Notes: generated from the letters alone by a model not told the origin. A stretch of 64,000 bases of DNA from Halocaridina rubra (GCA_037179515.1 JAXCGZ010019146.1:28341-92340), one strand, 5' to 3'. Positions 23,772 through 39,960 are shown, counted from the stretch's first letter. Numbers and translations: made by a program.

Positions 23772-23892
23772 TTTCTTAAACCATAAAGATAATTTATATA
23801 TATCTTTTTTCAATTTTATCGGGGAGATCTATATTTTTGCAATTAAAATTTCGTCCATATATATTTTGGGATTTAACCATAATACATACGAA

Positions 23893-24052
23893 CCCCGATA
23901 GCTCAGTGGTAGAGTGCACAAGTCGGGAAGCAATTAGCACGGGATCGAACCAACCACGGGACGTTTCGAATGGCATCTAGTCTTCATCCCCCCAATTTGC
24001 TTGCATCTACCCCCACTCACGGGGACTAACTGTTGCACATAAAACTGTGCAC
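23893..24052 (+). mobile_element. SINE family 3 (tRNA-derived)
   Basis: Head CCCCGATAGCTCAGTGGTAG (A box) and GGGATCGAACC (B box), then a body with GAATGGCATCTAGTCTTCAT and TTTGCTTGCATCTACCCCC. The copy at 52146 shares the body pattern. The arms do not form a good acceptor stem, so it is not annotated as a tRNA. Confidence 0.7.
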
Positions 24053-24058
24053 TGCTAA

Positions 24059-24391
24059 GGCTACGGCCACACCAGATGCGACGAGCAGTTAGGGATGACG
24101 CGACATGATGAAACTCATTAAATTATATGTGGGTGTCTACACTCGATAAGCAGGAGGTATGTCGCTCCACTTACCATCCTTGCTTGATGCTACGCAATGC
24201 AGTATGTTCCAAAATGACACGCACTGCCTAGCGACATCCCTAGCTATTTTCGTCATTTTCATCATGTCGACTGAACAATGTATTGGAGACGTTGACGGTT
24301 CCTATTTAGACAGGCATCGCGATGCCGCTGATCTCTCTGCTCATCGCTCCAAGATACCTCCCTGCTCGTCGCGTCTGGTGTGGCCGTAGCC
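24059..24391 (-). mobile_element. Harbinger-like MITE 1 (333 bp)
   Basis: Terminal inverted repeats GGCTACGGCCACACCAGATG at the left and their complement at the right, both flanked by TAA (24056-24058 and 24392-24394). A TAA/TTA duplication with such termini fits the PIF/Harbinger superfamily. Internal sequence matches the two ends of element 2 in inverted orientation, so it looks like an internally deleted relative. Confidence 0.75.
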
Positions 24392-24394
24392 TAA

Positions 24395-25450
<1,056 letters not shown>

Positions 25451-25579
25451 TAAGAGCTTAGCCCATACAGTCCAGGATTCCTATATAGTTAGCAGATCTG
25501 TGACAACTCGACTGGTTCAGTGAGAGCGCGGTTAATTCTGAGGATCACGGTGCAGTGGGATTTCACGATATATCACTTT

Positions 25580-25820
<241 letters not shown>

Positions 25821-25919
25821 ATAACATGAGATTTCAGTTGTACTGATTATGATTTTCTTTTTGGTGAAGAAAATTTCGTAAATGTAACTTGGTAACATTA
25901 AAAATATTTCCTTTTTTAA

Positions 25920-26840
25920 ATAACTGCTTTCAGTGAAGGGAAAGGCGATTGGAAAAGAAGCGGAAGGGGCAAATATTTTTCCAAAATGTAAGTCGTCTCC
26001 TCCAGAGAGGAAAGATTTAGAAGGATTAAGTCTGTTTAGTAAATTCCTTGTTTGCAATTTTAGTATTAAAAATTTATCTAATTTTCTTGATGCATTCAAT
26101 AAAGGGAAAGGGGATGGAACAGAGAAAGATGAGGAGGGAGGGGGATCACCACAGTGCCAAATAAAGGGTCTAACCCTCTAAAGGGAGGGGACATTGAGGG
26201 AATGGCAACCAGTGTCAAAAGCAGGGTTAAATACTGAGCTTAGACAATTTTGAAAATGCATTTCTTGCGACATCTAAAAAATATTCCTTTTCCAATGAGT
26301 GCTTTCAGTTCGGGAATAGGAGAAAGGAACAGGAAAAGAAGAAAGAAGGGGTTACCAGGGTGCCAAAAGGAGGGTCAACCCTGTATAGGGAGGGGACATT
26401 GAGGGAATGAGAACCAGTGTCAAAAGCAGGGTAAAATGTTGAGTTTAGAAAATTTTTAAAATGCACTTCTGGTGATATCAAAAACTATTCATTTTCTAAT
26501 GAATGCTTCTAATGCAGGAATAAGAGAAAAAAAGAAGAAGAAGAAGAAAGGAGTTAACAGAGTGAAAAAAAAAAAACCGGGTCTACGCTGTAAAGGGAGG
26601 GGGAGATTTAAGGAGTGACTACCAAAGTGTCAAAAGCAGGGTTAAATACTAAGTTTAGCAACTTTCTAAAATGACCCACTGGTGACATAAAAAAAAAATA
26701 TCCATTTTCCAATGAATGCTCTCAGTGCGGGGATATGAGAAGGGGGGAACAGGAAAAGAAGAGGAAAGAGGGAGCCACCAGAGTGCCAAAAAAAGAGGGT
26801 CTACCCTTCCATGGGTGGGGGCTCTGAGTAAGGGGTGGAG
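25920..26840 (+). repeat. Degenerate tandem repeat, unit about 205-208 bp
   Basis: GGGAGGGGACATTGAGGGAA recurs at 26191 and 26396 and in decayed form near 26604 and 26817; each unit also has CAGTGTCAAAAGCAGGGT and TTTCCAATGARTGCT. About four units. The plus-strand frames over it are not conserved between units. Confidence 0.8.
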
Positions 26841-27734
26841 GGTGACGAGATGGCTGTACCATCTGTGTCCACATATACTGCTGACCCGGAGGGCTATCAT
26901 TCGGCCATCTCCGAACCGCGGAACCTAATTCTATTTATGGCTTGTATTTCACATTCACTGTAAAGAATATGCCAATATCTGTGGGAATATTGGCCTCATA
27001 ACCGTTTCTCATTTCCTACTCAAATTTCGGTGACTTTGGCCCGATTCCACATTCTATCACTCAAAAGGGAGAGACTTCTTGGTCTTCCCAGAGGGGTGTT
27101 TATGCTTTCATGTCCGTCTGTTTTTCAATGTAAGAAAATCCCAGTAAATAATTAACTCTATTTTGTACTTGTGGTTTTTGTACCAAATTATACATTATAG
27201 GTTTAATTTTTATCAAACACGATATATATAATTCTGGTGTTAAAGATGGGAGTCAGAGGGTCGTATTTGAGGCCAGTCAAGTTTCAATATAGCTTATGTT
27301 TCTTACGCGCTATGGTCAACATCTGTTATCTCGAACATCGGCATTGGCGCTGACTTCCGCTTCGTTGTCAAAAAAGATGGTTTGATTTCCGAGAGATTTG
27401 AAATTGCAACATTAAAAAGAAAGAAAAGAAATATTATATAATAATCAAGAACTCATAACAAATAAACACTATTTTTTTTAACACAAAGAAATATACAAGA
27501 GTATACAATGCTTCCATGTTAAAATAACAAATAAACAAATGAATAAACAAATGAATGAGTAAATAAACAAATAAGTATACATAAAAACATATATACATCC
27601 ATTAAAACAATCTACATGCAGAGATTAATTTCAATTTCTTTTTTAAAGGTAGTGTCTATAGGCACCGCATGCTTTGAAAATATTTATATGATGGTAAGAA
27701 AAATCATAGACAGTAAAGCGAGTACACACAAAGG
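26841..27734 (+). other. Unassigned sequence
   Basis: No gene recognised. A tetranucleotide-like AAATGAAT stretch is at about 27525-27575. Confidence 0.35.
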
Positions 27735-27817
27735 CGCGCGCGCACGCACACACACACACACATAAGAACATCTTTGATGTAACTAAATATATGGTAAAAA
27801 TGTACAATCTAAGGAAT

Positions 27818-27894
<77 letters not shown>
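27735..27894 (+). repeat. (AC)n and (CT)n microsatellites
   Basis: A short GC/AC array at 27735-27762 and a CT array at 27822-27894. Confidence 0.9.
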
Positions 27895-28620
<726 letters not shown>

Positions 28621-28829
28621 TAGATAAATAGACAAATATAAATATATACTTTTTTCCTTGGTTTAAGAGTCATATAAAAAGAAATGAAATCATACACTGC
28701 CATATCAGGAAATGGAATAAAAAACAGAATAAAGACTATTCTTGGAAAAAAAAAAAGGAAATACGTTAAATACCGGAAAAAACAACAACAACAAAAGTGT
28801 AGAGAAAAAGATATCGATATGCCATTTAA

Positions 28830-29602
28830 TTCATAAAGGATTTCTGGAGTCAGAGCACATCACTGAAATAGCGTAAATAATGAGTTAATCGACACTATTA
28901 TAATGAAGCAATATTGAGAAGTCCATAAACTAGTATTACAGGATTTTCTAGTGCAATAAATGACATGGCACTGTGAAAAATATGAAAGTGGAAATTTGAA
29001 GAAAATGACATAATTTCAGAGCCTCTAAAGGACATTACCAAACTTGAGGCACCCCAACTGGATATCTCAAATAGCTACTTCAAAAACATGAAACCTGGCG
29101 GAGCTTAAGCATCATAACGTAAACAGACAACCGATCGAGTAAAGAAACTCGACCAGTTATACCTCGAAAAGGCATCTGAGGAATATCTCAAACTGACGAT
29201 AAAATTCGATAATAAATAACTCAATGAAAGACTGCATGATACTGAAAACTTACACTTCACTGAGAATATGAATTTCGGAGGGGGAAGGGCCTCTGAACGA
29301 CCTCTAAAATTGGCAGGCCACTTCGAAAACACACTACGAAAACACACTTGAAATAAAAACCCTGGAGAGTCTCTGCAGGATATAATCGACGATGAATGAT
29401 GAAAATATAAATCTCAAAGAAACCATTGCTAGATATGAGACGACTTTAAGAACGCAAAAATATTTGAAAACCTTGGAAGGATATCGCAACTTGAGAGAAC
29501 TTTTACATATATAATCAAGAACCTCTGCAGGATATCGCAAATTGACAAAACATATCAAAAATATAATATTTGCAGAATCTAAGCATGATATTCCAACCTG
29601 GA
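28830..29602 (+). repeat. Degenerate minisatellite, left part
   Basis: Words such as CCTCTGCAGGATATCGCAA, GAAAATATAAA and AGACATTT recur at roughly 50-65 bp spacing. The same pattern resumes at 31124, so the LINE at 29610 split the array. Confidence 0.65.
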
Positions 29603-29609
29603 AGGACAT

Positions 29610-31116
29610 CTATCTATCTACCTTGGCTGTTTCCCCCTTTAATTGGGGAGTAGCCGACATCAAGAAAGGAAAACAAATAGGGGGATTACTTTGCACTATG
29701 GGCAATCACGAGGGAGCTAGCGACCGTTCAGATGGCACTGCTGGAGTGCCACAGCCCATCCTCTCGGCTCTTCCACAACCTGTGTCGATTCACAATTGCC
29801 AACTCCTCCTACTGCCCCTACCACAGGGCCACCTCTGTAAGCTGCAGCCCCGTGGTAACAGCAGATGCCCATCAGAGCTGCGTCACAATCGCTCGCCACT
29901 CATTCCTATTCCTAGCACGCTCACTTGCTTCCCTCACATCCATCCTCCTACCATTCAGGGCTCTCCTTACTCCATCCATCCATCCAAACCTAGGCCTCCC
30001 TCTAGCATTTCTCCCATCAAATCTCGCCTTCATCACCTTTTTCAGCAGCCTTTCATCATCCATCCTTTCCACATGGCCAAACCATCTCAGAATATTCATA
30101 TCTACTCTGGCTGCAATTTCTTTCCTCACACCCGTTCTTGCTTTCACCACTTCATTCCTAACCCTATCCAATCGAGATACACCAGTCATACTCCTCAGGC
30201 ATTTCATGTCAAACACATTTAGTTTCCGTCTCTAACTTACTTTCATACCCCACAACTCTGATTCATACATCACAGTTGGCACAACCACTTTCTCATACAA
30301 AACTTTCTTAACATTCATTTCCAACCCTCTATTTTTCATCACTCCTTTCAATGCACCCAACACTTTACATCCTTCATTCACTCTGTGACACACATCTGCT
30401 TCCACTCCACCATTTGCAGCTATAACCGAGCCTAAATACTTAAACTGATTAACCTCCTCAAGTGTCTCTCCATTCAACATAACATTCAATCCAGCGCCAT
30501 CCTCATTTCTTCTACACCTCATAAGCTTACTCTTTCCCACATTCTCTCGCAACTTCCTTCTCTCACACACCATTCTAAATTCTGACACTAACTGACACAG
30601 CTTTTCCTCTGAATCTGCCACCACCACAGTATCATCTGCAAACAGCAACTGATTCAGCTCCCACTCGTTATCATCCCCATCTACCAATCTCAAACCTCGA
30701 CCACGCACTCGCTCATTCACCTCTCTTACAACTCCATCAATATACAAATTGAACAGCCATGGTGACATCACACATCCCTGTCTCAGTCCCACACTCACTG
30801 GAAACCGCTCACTCACTTCATTCCCTACCTTAACACAAGCTCTACTGCCCTCATACAAACTCTTCACTGCATGCAACAATTTATCATTAATTCCATATAA
30901 TCTCAATACATTCTACATAGCCTCTCTATCAACTCTATCATATGCTTTCTCCAGATCCAAAAATGCAAAATACACATCCTTACCCTTTGCTAAATATTTC
31001 TCACATAACTGCCTAACTATAAAAATCTGATCTATACAACCTCTACCTCTCCAAAAACCACTCTGCACTTCCGCGATCACATATTCTGTCTTATCCCTAA
31101 TGCTGTTGAGATTTAT
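29610..31116 (-). mobile_element. RTE-like LINE, 5'-truncated, with 7-bp target duplication
   Basis: AGGACAT occurs at 29603-29609 and again at 31117-31123, exactly flanking the element. On the minus strand the 3' end is a hairpin (CTACTCCCCAATTAAAGGGG) followed by a GATAGATAG tail. The reverse transcriptase is described in the next entry. RTE assignment rests on its protein style and short-repeat tail and is moderate; the clade needs a search. Confidence 0.8.
29872..31116 (-). pseudogene. Reverse transcriptase of the RTE-like LINE, two stop codons
   Basis: One reading frame runs from 31116 to 29872 with only two nonsense codons: TAG at 30913-30915 (probably an old Trp) and TAG at 30232-30234 (probably an old Glu). 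Motifs in order: GFWRGRGCIDQIF, FAFLDLEKAYDRVDR (palm A), RQGCVMSPWLFNLYIDG (palm B), LLFADDTVVVA (palm C, intact Asp pair), FKYLGS, then the C-terminal MKCLRSMTGVSR and VLRWFGHVERMDDE type region (here ILRWFGHVERM). The endonuclease and fingers are lost by 5' truncation. The intact frame otherwise suggests a fairly young insertion. Confidence 0.85.
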
Positions 31117-31123
31117 AGGACAT

Positions 31124-31460
31124 AAAAAAAAAATCGAAGAGAGACTGCAGAATATCGTAAATTCTACAAGACACTTAGAAAATATGAGTCTCTATGAGCC
31201 TCTGTAGGTTATCTTCAGTTTTAAAGATACTTCAGATATATAAAACTAATAGAGCTTCTGCATGACACTGAAGCCTCATGAGACACCTAAATACTATATA
31301 AACCTCAAGAAGACTCTGCTAGACCTGGACCCTTGACAAGCCTCATTGAAAATATAAACGTCAAGGAGTCTTAGCAGAATATTAATATAAAACCTAAAGA
31401 GCCTCCGCAGAATATCGCATCTTGGCAAAGAACTGCGAATATACATATTTTGAAATTGCA
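31124..31460 (+). repeat. Degenerate minisatellite, right part
   Basis: Continues the pattern of 28830-29602 (GACTGCAGAATATCGTAA, GCCTCCGCAGAATATCGC). Confidence 0.65.
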
Positions 31461-32550
31461 TACGGGTTCATTCCAATTTTTCCATTCTTCCAAGTTACAC
31501 TGGAAACTAGCTCCAAAGAAAATGAAAATCAACAGATACCATATCAATTTAGAAACATTGAAACAAATTCTCACTTTAAAATTTTTTTTTAGTCTTGTAC
31601 TAAAAAAAAAGAAATATTTGATTTAAAAAAAGCTATTAGAAAACAAATCCATTGTAAGTGTAATTTCAAAACGTATTTTTAAACACAGTTCATCTATACA
31701 AAAGCATTTTTTATCGTCTCATACGGATGTTAAGACCAGATATTCTATAAATCTCAACAGGTCGGTCTGAAAGAAAGTTTGCAAATGTTATATAAGCCAA
31801 TAGTAATAAAATAAAAACAATAAGATCAATCCCTCTATAAACTTATCTTTGCAGCTTCTCGCTAAAACACATTTTATCAGTTAGTGAAGATGTTACTAGT
31901 AAAACAATAAGTAAAGCACAACAACGCTGTTTAAGAAACTTACATACACCAATCCGTCGAAAATTCCTCAGTCAATGCAATTCCACCCTTAAACATGGAG
32001 AAAAAAAATCATAAACTCATTTCATTCATTAATATGCAAAGACGGTCAATCCAAATGGAAAGTAAATGGGATGGAAAATACTTGACAGGTTTTCCCCCAT
32101 TCATGTCAGATAATAATCAAGAAAGAGAAAGTCATTTGTGGTTAATGAAATTATTTTGTACGACTCTGTCCCAGGTATCTGATTGACAACACGTGGAGAG
32201 GGGGTCTGCATGATTAAATTTAGCCAACGTGATTAAAGGGTCGGGAATATTATATAATGATTGATTTTTATTTCTGGTTTAATATTCAATCTTGGCTTAA
32301 ATGGTTGGGTGTGAAAACATGATTTGTTGTTAATGATAGGAAAACAGGAGAATATATTTGTGGTTAATCGAATTATGTTATATCTTGTATGTTAAATTCT
32401 GAAGGAAGGAATATGTATTTACATATTAGACTGTTAGGTATGAGTATGCTTGTATGTATGTATACATGTATGATTATACTTCAGCGTGTATGAATGTATA
32501 TATACGCATGCATGAGTCTAAAAAAGTTTATATAAATACACACACACACA
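31461..32550 (+). other. Unassigned sequence
   Basis: AT-rich, no gene recognised. A short AC run (32540-32553) precedes the CR1-like element. Confidence 0.4.
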
Positions 32551-33338
32551 CACTGTGTGTTGTTGATGGAGTATATCATTGAAGATATTCTTCCTGAGAG
32601 TAGAGGCACTGAGGACATGAGGAGGAACTATCCGAAAGGAGATTACATAAAAATGAATGAGCTTTTTGCAGTTATTGACTGGAGAACCTTATTTTACAAC
32701 AAATCTGTACAAGAAATGTATGACATCTTTTGTGAGAAATATGGGAAGATAGTAGATTGCTGCATACCTGTCACCAAAGTAGGTGTAATTCATGCCAGAG
32801 AGAAATGGTTCGATAATGGGTGTAAAAGAGCTAAGGAGTGGAGAGACAAATGCTGGAAAAGGTATAGGAGGAGAAAAAACATAAATGCCTGGCAAACCTA
32901 CAAAAGAGCAAGAAATGATTACCTAAGTAAAAGGAGAGAGGCAGAGAGAGACTATGAGAGGGACATCACCAGGAAGGCTAAAGAAAATCCCAAGCTTTTC
33001 CACAGCTTTATCAGAGGAAAACTGAAGGTAAAAGAACAGGTTTTAAGGCTAAAGAGAGCGGATGGAAGCATCACTGAGACGGATGAAGAGATCTGCAAAG
33101 AATTGAACAAGGAGTTTCAGTCAGTATTTACAGTAGAAAATACCCCCACCCCCTCAGATTGCAGTGATAGAATCTCAAGGGCCGGTATTAGAGAACATCA
33201 ACCTTACAGCCACAGAGGTATGCAAAGCGCTGATGGATTTAGATGTTCATAAAGCTACAGGTCCTGATGACATATCCCCTCATGTGCTTAAAAAAATGCG
33301 CAAACACAATATCAGTGGCACTAAGTATCATATTTAAG

Positions 33339-33386
33339 GAGTCACTGGAGTCGGGAGTCACTGGAGTCGGGAGTCACTGGAGTCGG
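33339..33386 (+). repeat. 16-bp unit in three copies inside the CR1-like frame
   Basis: GAGTCACTGGAGTCGG occurs three times in tandem. One copy fits the coding sequence (KESLESGEIP); the two extra copies add 32 bases and shift the frame. Confidence 0.9.
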
Positions 33387-34797
33387 GGGAGATTCCAAGA
33401 TGCTGGAAACAAGCAAATGTGATACCTATCTTCAAAAAGGGAAGGAGGGATACGGCTCTGAACTATAGGCCAGTTTCCTTGACCAGCATAGTTTGCAAAG
33501 TTATGGAGAAACTACTAAGGAAACATATCTCTCTTCACTTGGAATCCTTCAACTTTTTGTCAGTGAGGCAACATGGCTTCAGAGAAGGCAGATCAACAGT
33601 AACAAACTTATTAGAATTTTATGATGAGGTAAGCCAAATCTTACAGGAAAGAGAGGGCTGGGCAGATTGCATATTCCTAGACTTCCAGAAAGCGTTTGAC
33701 ACTGTTCCACATGGGAGACTTATTAGGAAGCTGCAATCAATGGCTAGAATAGGTGGAAATGTTTTGGAATGGATAAAAACTTACTTAGAAGGAAGGGAAC
33801 AGAGGGTTAGAGTAAGAAACTCAGTGTCTAAATGGAGAAGAGTTAGTAGTGGAGTTCCACAGGGTTCAGTTTTAGGGCCACTTTTGTTCCTTGTATATGT
33901 AAATGACCTACCAGAGTCTGTAAATTCATTCATGAATATGTTTGCAGATGATGCAAAGATTGTGAAGAAAGTAAAAAACGAGAACAATGGTAGAGAACTT
34001 CAGGAGGATCTAAATAATCTGCATGAGTGGTCAGAAAAGTGGCTAATGAAATTCAATACTTCAAAATGTAAGGTAATGAGAATGGGTACAAGTGCAAGAA
34101 GGCCCAAGCTTGACTACTCGGTGGCTGGAGTACAACTTCAAGAGACAGAAAATGAGAGAGATCTAGGAGTAAACATACTGGCAGATTTGTCTTCAGAAAT
34201 ACATATAAATGGCATAGTAAGGGCAGCATATGCATTCTTATCAAATGTAAGGGTAGCCTTCAGGCACATGGACAAGGAAATGTTCAGAAATATTTATGTA
34301 ACCTATGTGAGGCCAAAACTCGAATATGCAGCCCCCTTTTGGAATCCGCACTTGAAAAAGCACATAGCTAAGCTTGAAAAAGTTCAAAGACATGCCACGA
34401 AACTGGTGCCAGAAATACGCAATCTCAGTTATGATGAGAGGCTGAGGGAATTAGACTTACCATCACTCGAAGCTAGAAGAGTGAGGGGGGATATGGTGAC
34501 AGTCTTTAAATTCCTTCATGGTTATGATTGAGTGGATAGGGATCGATATTTTGATATGGCTGGCTCTAGAACTAGAGGTCGTAGTTTGAAGCTTCGTAAG
34601 AAAACTTCTTTGCAGGATGTAAGGAAATACTTTTTCAGTGTAAGAGTAGTTGATAATTGGAATTCGCTAAGCGAGGAGGTAGTTAATGGTATCTCAATCC
34701 ATAGTTTTAAGGACAGGTATGATAAGTATCACTAAGTCTAAAATGGAACCGATGAGGAGACGGGAAGATACGAGCTTTGGGCTCTTTCCCGTAAACA

Positions 34798-34942
<145 letters not shown>

Positions 34943-35078
34943 ATTTACATACGCATATGTATGGATGTCATGTACTACATGTTTCAACGCATACATCTAT
35001 AATGACGCTACAAATTTTTCAAGTCAGTTATAAAAGTTCTTTATAACTACTGTATATAAGTTTGTGCATGTGTGTGGG

Positions 35079-35196
<118 letters not shown>

Positions 35197-35612
35197 ATAC
35201 ACCCAACAACAATGAAACAGGAGCTATGCAGATGCAGTAATATACATACTTAAAACACAAAAATAACATACACATATATTGAACGAAAGGTGCTATAAAT
35301 AGCACAATTACCTACATATATATATAAAAAAAGGTAACAATTTTTCTAACTTTTCGCCTCACGAAATGTTTTCTCCTCTTATCTTCCTCATACACCAATT
35401 TGATTTGTCCTCCTCCTCAAGTTGCTCTTCCCACTTTTGGCCACACTATATATTTCCTCCTCTCCTTTTCCTCCTACACCAATTTCATTTCTCCTCCTCC
35501 TCCTCTTCCTCCGATTGCTCTTCCCCTCACACCAATGGAGTGTGTAATTGGTCCAGCCTCCCCTTTTTCACCCCGGACATGACATTCCAATATCGTATCC
35601 CAATCGGTACAT

Positions 35613-36449
<837 letters not shown>

Positions 36450-36753
36450 GGGGGGTTTACACGGTCAAACGGTTCGTCGAACGCGGTTCGACAGACAAGT
36501 GTTTGAAGTGATGTTCGAACGTGTGAACGGAGTATTTGGTTGTCGAACACGGAACAAATACCCCGTTCACACGTTCGAACATCACTTCAAACACTTGTCT
36601 GTCGAACCGCATTCGACGAACCGTTTGACCGTGTAAACGGGGTATTTGGTACGTGTTCGACAACCAAATACCCCGTTCACACGTTCGAACATCACTTCAA
36701 ACACTTGTCTGTCGAACCGCGTTCGACGAACCGTTTGACCGTGTAAACCGCCC
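36450..36753 (+). mobile_element. Foldback element F1, copy a (arms +, -, -)
   Basis: Outer termini GGGGGGTTTACACGGTCAAA and its complement TTTGACCGTGTAAACC. Internally one forward arm (36450-36546) and two reverse arms (about 36548-36645 and 36655-36753), each with TGTTCGAACGTGTGAACG or its complement. CpG-rich and almost identical between arms. Short frames on both strands are palindrome artefacts. Confidence 0.85.
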
Positions 36754-37106
36754 ATAACTCTAATTACAAAGCTTACACAAACAATATGACTTCATATTAC
36801 TTTTTTTTTTTTTTAAATCAAGTATGTGCTTTCATAATCTATTTTGACCAAAGGTAAACAATTCCTTTAAAAAATATTTAAAAAAATAATATTAACAAAT
36901 ATGTTCTCTCCAAAGTACTATTGATATATATTTACTTTTCGTTAATCTACATTTTTTCGTTACGTCTTATGTGTCAAAATCAGTCCCCTTTAATGGGGGT
37001 GGGCATATGTCGAGCTGGAGCTATGAGGAGACTAAAAAATGTCAAGGAAAAGTACTGTGTTTAGGACTGTACAGGAAAATAATTTCTGGCTATTAATAAT
37101 GAATTT
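36754..37106 (+). other. Unassigned sequence
   Basis: No gene. CAGTCCCCTTTAATGGGGGT at about 36981-37000 resembles an R1-type 3' hairpin in reverse orientation. Confidence 0.35.
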
Positions 37107-37429
<323 letters not shown>

Positions 37430-37477
37430 AGTTAATAAAGAATACAACTAAATCCAGTTACTGGGGGAATAAAGCAG

Positions 37478-37765
37478 TTTATATCGGTGCCAATCCCAAG
37501 TATGGATAAATGGAGAGGGCTGCTATTATGAGAGGCATTGGGTCGTAAAATAATTGAGGCGAAACCAACACTAGTAGCTATGAAGCTAGTGATGAACAGC
37601 GATCCTATAGGCATAGGAGAAAATCATGTTCTTATGGCGTCAAGTATTCTCACTATCCTTTTGGAGACTTGTGTATGGTTCTGGTTAAAGCCTTACGTCC
37701 AGAAGCCCTTCCTGATACCAACCCTTTCCAATAATACGGGCATGGGAGCCGGCACCCAGTTGAGC
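37478..37765 (+). repeat. Dispersed repeat R2, two copies in inverted orientation
   Basis: CGGTGCCAATCCCAAGTATG with AAATGGAGAGGG (37483-37520) faces CTTCCTGATACCAACCCTTT with ATGGGAGCCGGCACC (37710-37757), which is the same motif reversed. The open frame at 37538-37792 runs through it and has no recognised domain. Confidence 0.5.
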
Positions 37766-37944
37766 TTCCTTGTTCCCCCAGTGCTGGATTAATTAAACAC
37801 TATGGGTTGAGGTTTATCTTAAAAAACCCAAAATTTTAATATCTTCCATAGGTATACTGGGTATAATCTTACACTACATATTGACTGATCTCCAATTAAT
37901 TTCAATTTCTCAAGTAAATATACCATGTGCATTTTGTGAATATC

Positions 37945-38157
<213 letters not shown>

Positions 38158-38388
38158 AACCCATCAGTGCTACAATATTTGTAAGTGAATATTTGTGGTC
38201 CAGTTATGTCTCGACAAATAAACATTTATTCTTTCAAATACTATTTCAATGATGTGTTTCCTCACCATTTATGACGGTATGTTAACAGTTAAGGTGTACG
38301 TATGTATGTGCGTACATGTGTACACATAGAAATAGATATGCCATGGCCACAATGTGACTGAATATGAACAGGAGAGAAATGCTGTCAC

Positions 38389-38572
38389 CAACTACGCTCT
38401 GCATTTCCCGTGCAACACTTTCAACTCCTGGACGCAGGCGAGGAGGATCTCTTGCACGTACAACGACCATCTCTCTCAAGTGCCAACAGATAATATCAAA
38501 TGATACTTTCTTGTTATCTGCGGTTGGTGTCATTCCTGGTGCCAATTCTCTTGTCATCTCGTGGCACTTTTC
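38389..38572 (-). CDS. Possible exon of an unidentified gene
   Basis: The minus-strand frame reads with protein-like composition (PGMTPTADNKKVSFDIICWH, then VVVRARDPPRLRPGVES). It is unlike the low-complexity frames around it. A GTGACA at 38388-38383 could be a donor; the acceptor side is unclear because an in-frame TGA lies about 10 codons upstream of the first Met at 38557. I do not recognise the family. It could equally be a fragment of an unknown transposon. Confidence 0.3.
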
Positions 38573-39189
38573 CTGTCTTTTCCTTCACTGACTAATAATA
38601 GTAACATGAAGAAAGCCAATTTGAAGGCCGGGTAGGAGCCATCATTTTCTCTTCTGGACTTAAAGAGGTAACAATGGTCAGTTGGAGCTCCATTAGACAT
38701 TCATTAAAGTACTGTGATTTTTTTCCTGACTGGCTTTCAGGGATGGAATCTTGATTATGTCAGTGTCGATAGCTAACAAGGGCAGAGAGGCAGGACAGAG
38801 CCTGGAGAATGAGTTATTGTACTATTTTATATCTACGGCTCTGCTCTGAATGAAAGTAAATTCTTGAAGGTTTCAGTAAATCAATGAAACTTCGAGTAGG
38901 AGTTGAAAAGCGTGGTTTAACCATATATTTAATTTCACTAATTAAGCTACTGAGAAAATCCGCTTTCACTCTTCGTGTTTTTTCTAAACATGTACCAAAG
39001 CTTATAACTACCAACTACTGCCGCAAGGAAACCTAGTTAAAATTTTCCAAATTTTACGAAAGTTTAGCATATCATCACTAATTTAAAGAATTGTAATTGA
39101 AATGTATTCTGTGTTTACATCTAAACATACATATTGTATATAAATATAGCGAGTTTTTTTTATATTTGCGGTATTATGTATCACAACAG

Positions 39190-39337
39190 GTCCCCATTCG
39201 AATGGGGATGGACAAAGAAAGTTGGATCTGGGGAATTATGGCTAGTTACCCTTCCTCAAACCGGCGGAGGAATCGAACTCGCAAATGTCAGTTACTTCCC
39301 AACTTACGCCCTCTACCACTGAGCTACCGCAAGACTA
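39190..39337 (-). mobile_element. SINE family 4
   Basis: Minus-strand head GCGGTAGCTCAGTGGTAGAG (A box), GCGAGTTCGATTCC (B box), then GGAAGGGTAACTAGCCATAA and the end CCCCATTCGAATGGGG, a short palindrome. Confidence 0.75.
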
Positions 39338-39404
39338 AAAAAAAACTTGTTTTATGTGAAACCATATATCCCCAATGAGGGAGTGACACAGAAAAAAACA
39401 GAAC

Positions 39405-39512
39405 AAATAAATTAAGACAGGATGTCCTTCCTAATGCATCGCATTTGGCCTCGATATCGAAGGTCGACAACTTCCCCAGTCAAGTATCCTAACCACTACA
39501 TTACCGCGTTAG
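39405..39512 (-). mobile_element. tRNA-like SINE fragment
   Basis: The reverse complement starts GCGGTAATGTAGTGGTTAGG (A-box-like) with CTTCGATATCGAGGCC at the B-box position, then AGGAAGGACATCCTGTC. Confidence 0.5.
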
Positions 39513-39679
39513 TATTATTATTTTTTTTAACAATAATACCAAGAAAAAGCTACTTTTTCCAAGCATATTAAAATATTATATATTTAACATTATCAGGTCC
39601 TGTATCATAGTGAACTTGAAAGCCAATCGCGACAATCGAAAACGTGAACAATGTCTTGATCAATTACAAGGCGGGGACT

Positions 39680-39960
39680 CGTAAAGTAAACTCCTCCCCC
39701 GTAAAATGCACTCCGAAAATTCCACCCTATGAAATTACCACTCCACGAAATGTTCTCCCTATAAATTTCCATCACACGAAAATTCCATCAATTAACCAAT
39801 ACATTTCAATTTTATAATTTTTTTGCCTTAAGGTTGTTTCATTGTTAGGTTAGGTTAGGTTAGGTTAGGTTTCGTAGGGTGAAAAACTAGTGAGGAGAAA
39901 ATTTCGTGGGGAAGGATTTTCGTGGAAGGAATATTTGGGGAGGAATTTTCGGGGTGAAAT
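39680..39960 (+). repeat. Foldback with (TTAGG)n core and 15-16-bp arms
   Basis: The left arm repeats CACGAAAATTCC-type words, the right arm GGAATTTTCGTGG-type words, at about 15-16-bp spacing. Between them (about 39844-39870) lie five TTAGG units, the arthropod telomeric repeat. Confidence 0.75.

Noticed and set aside
23893..23965. A tRNA gene with A and B boxes
   Set aside because: The acceptor ends do not pair and a SINE body follows, shared with 52146.
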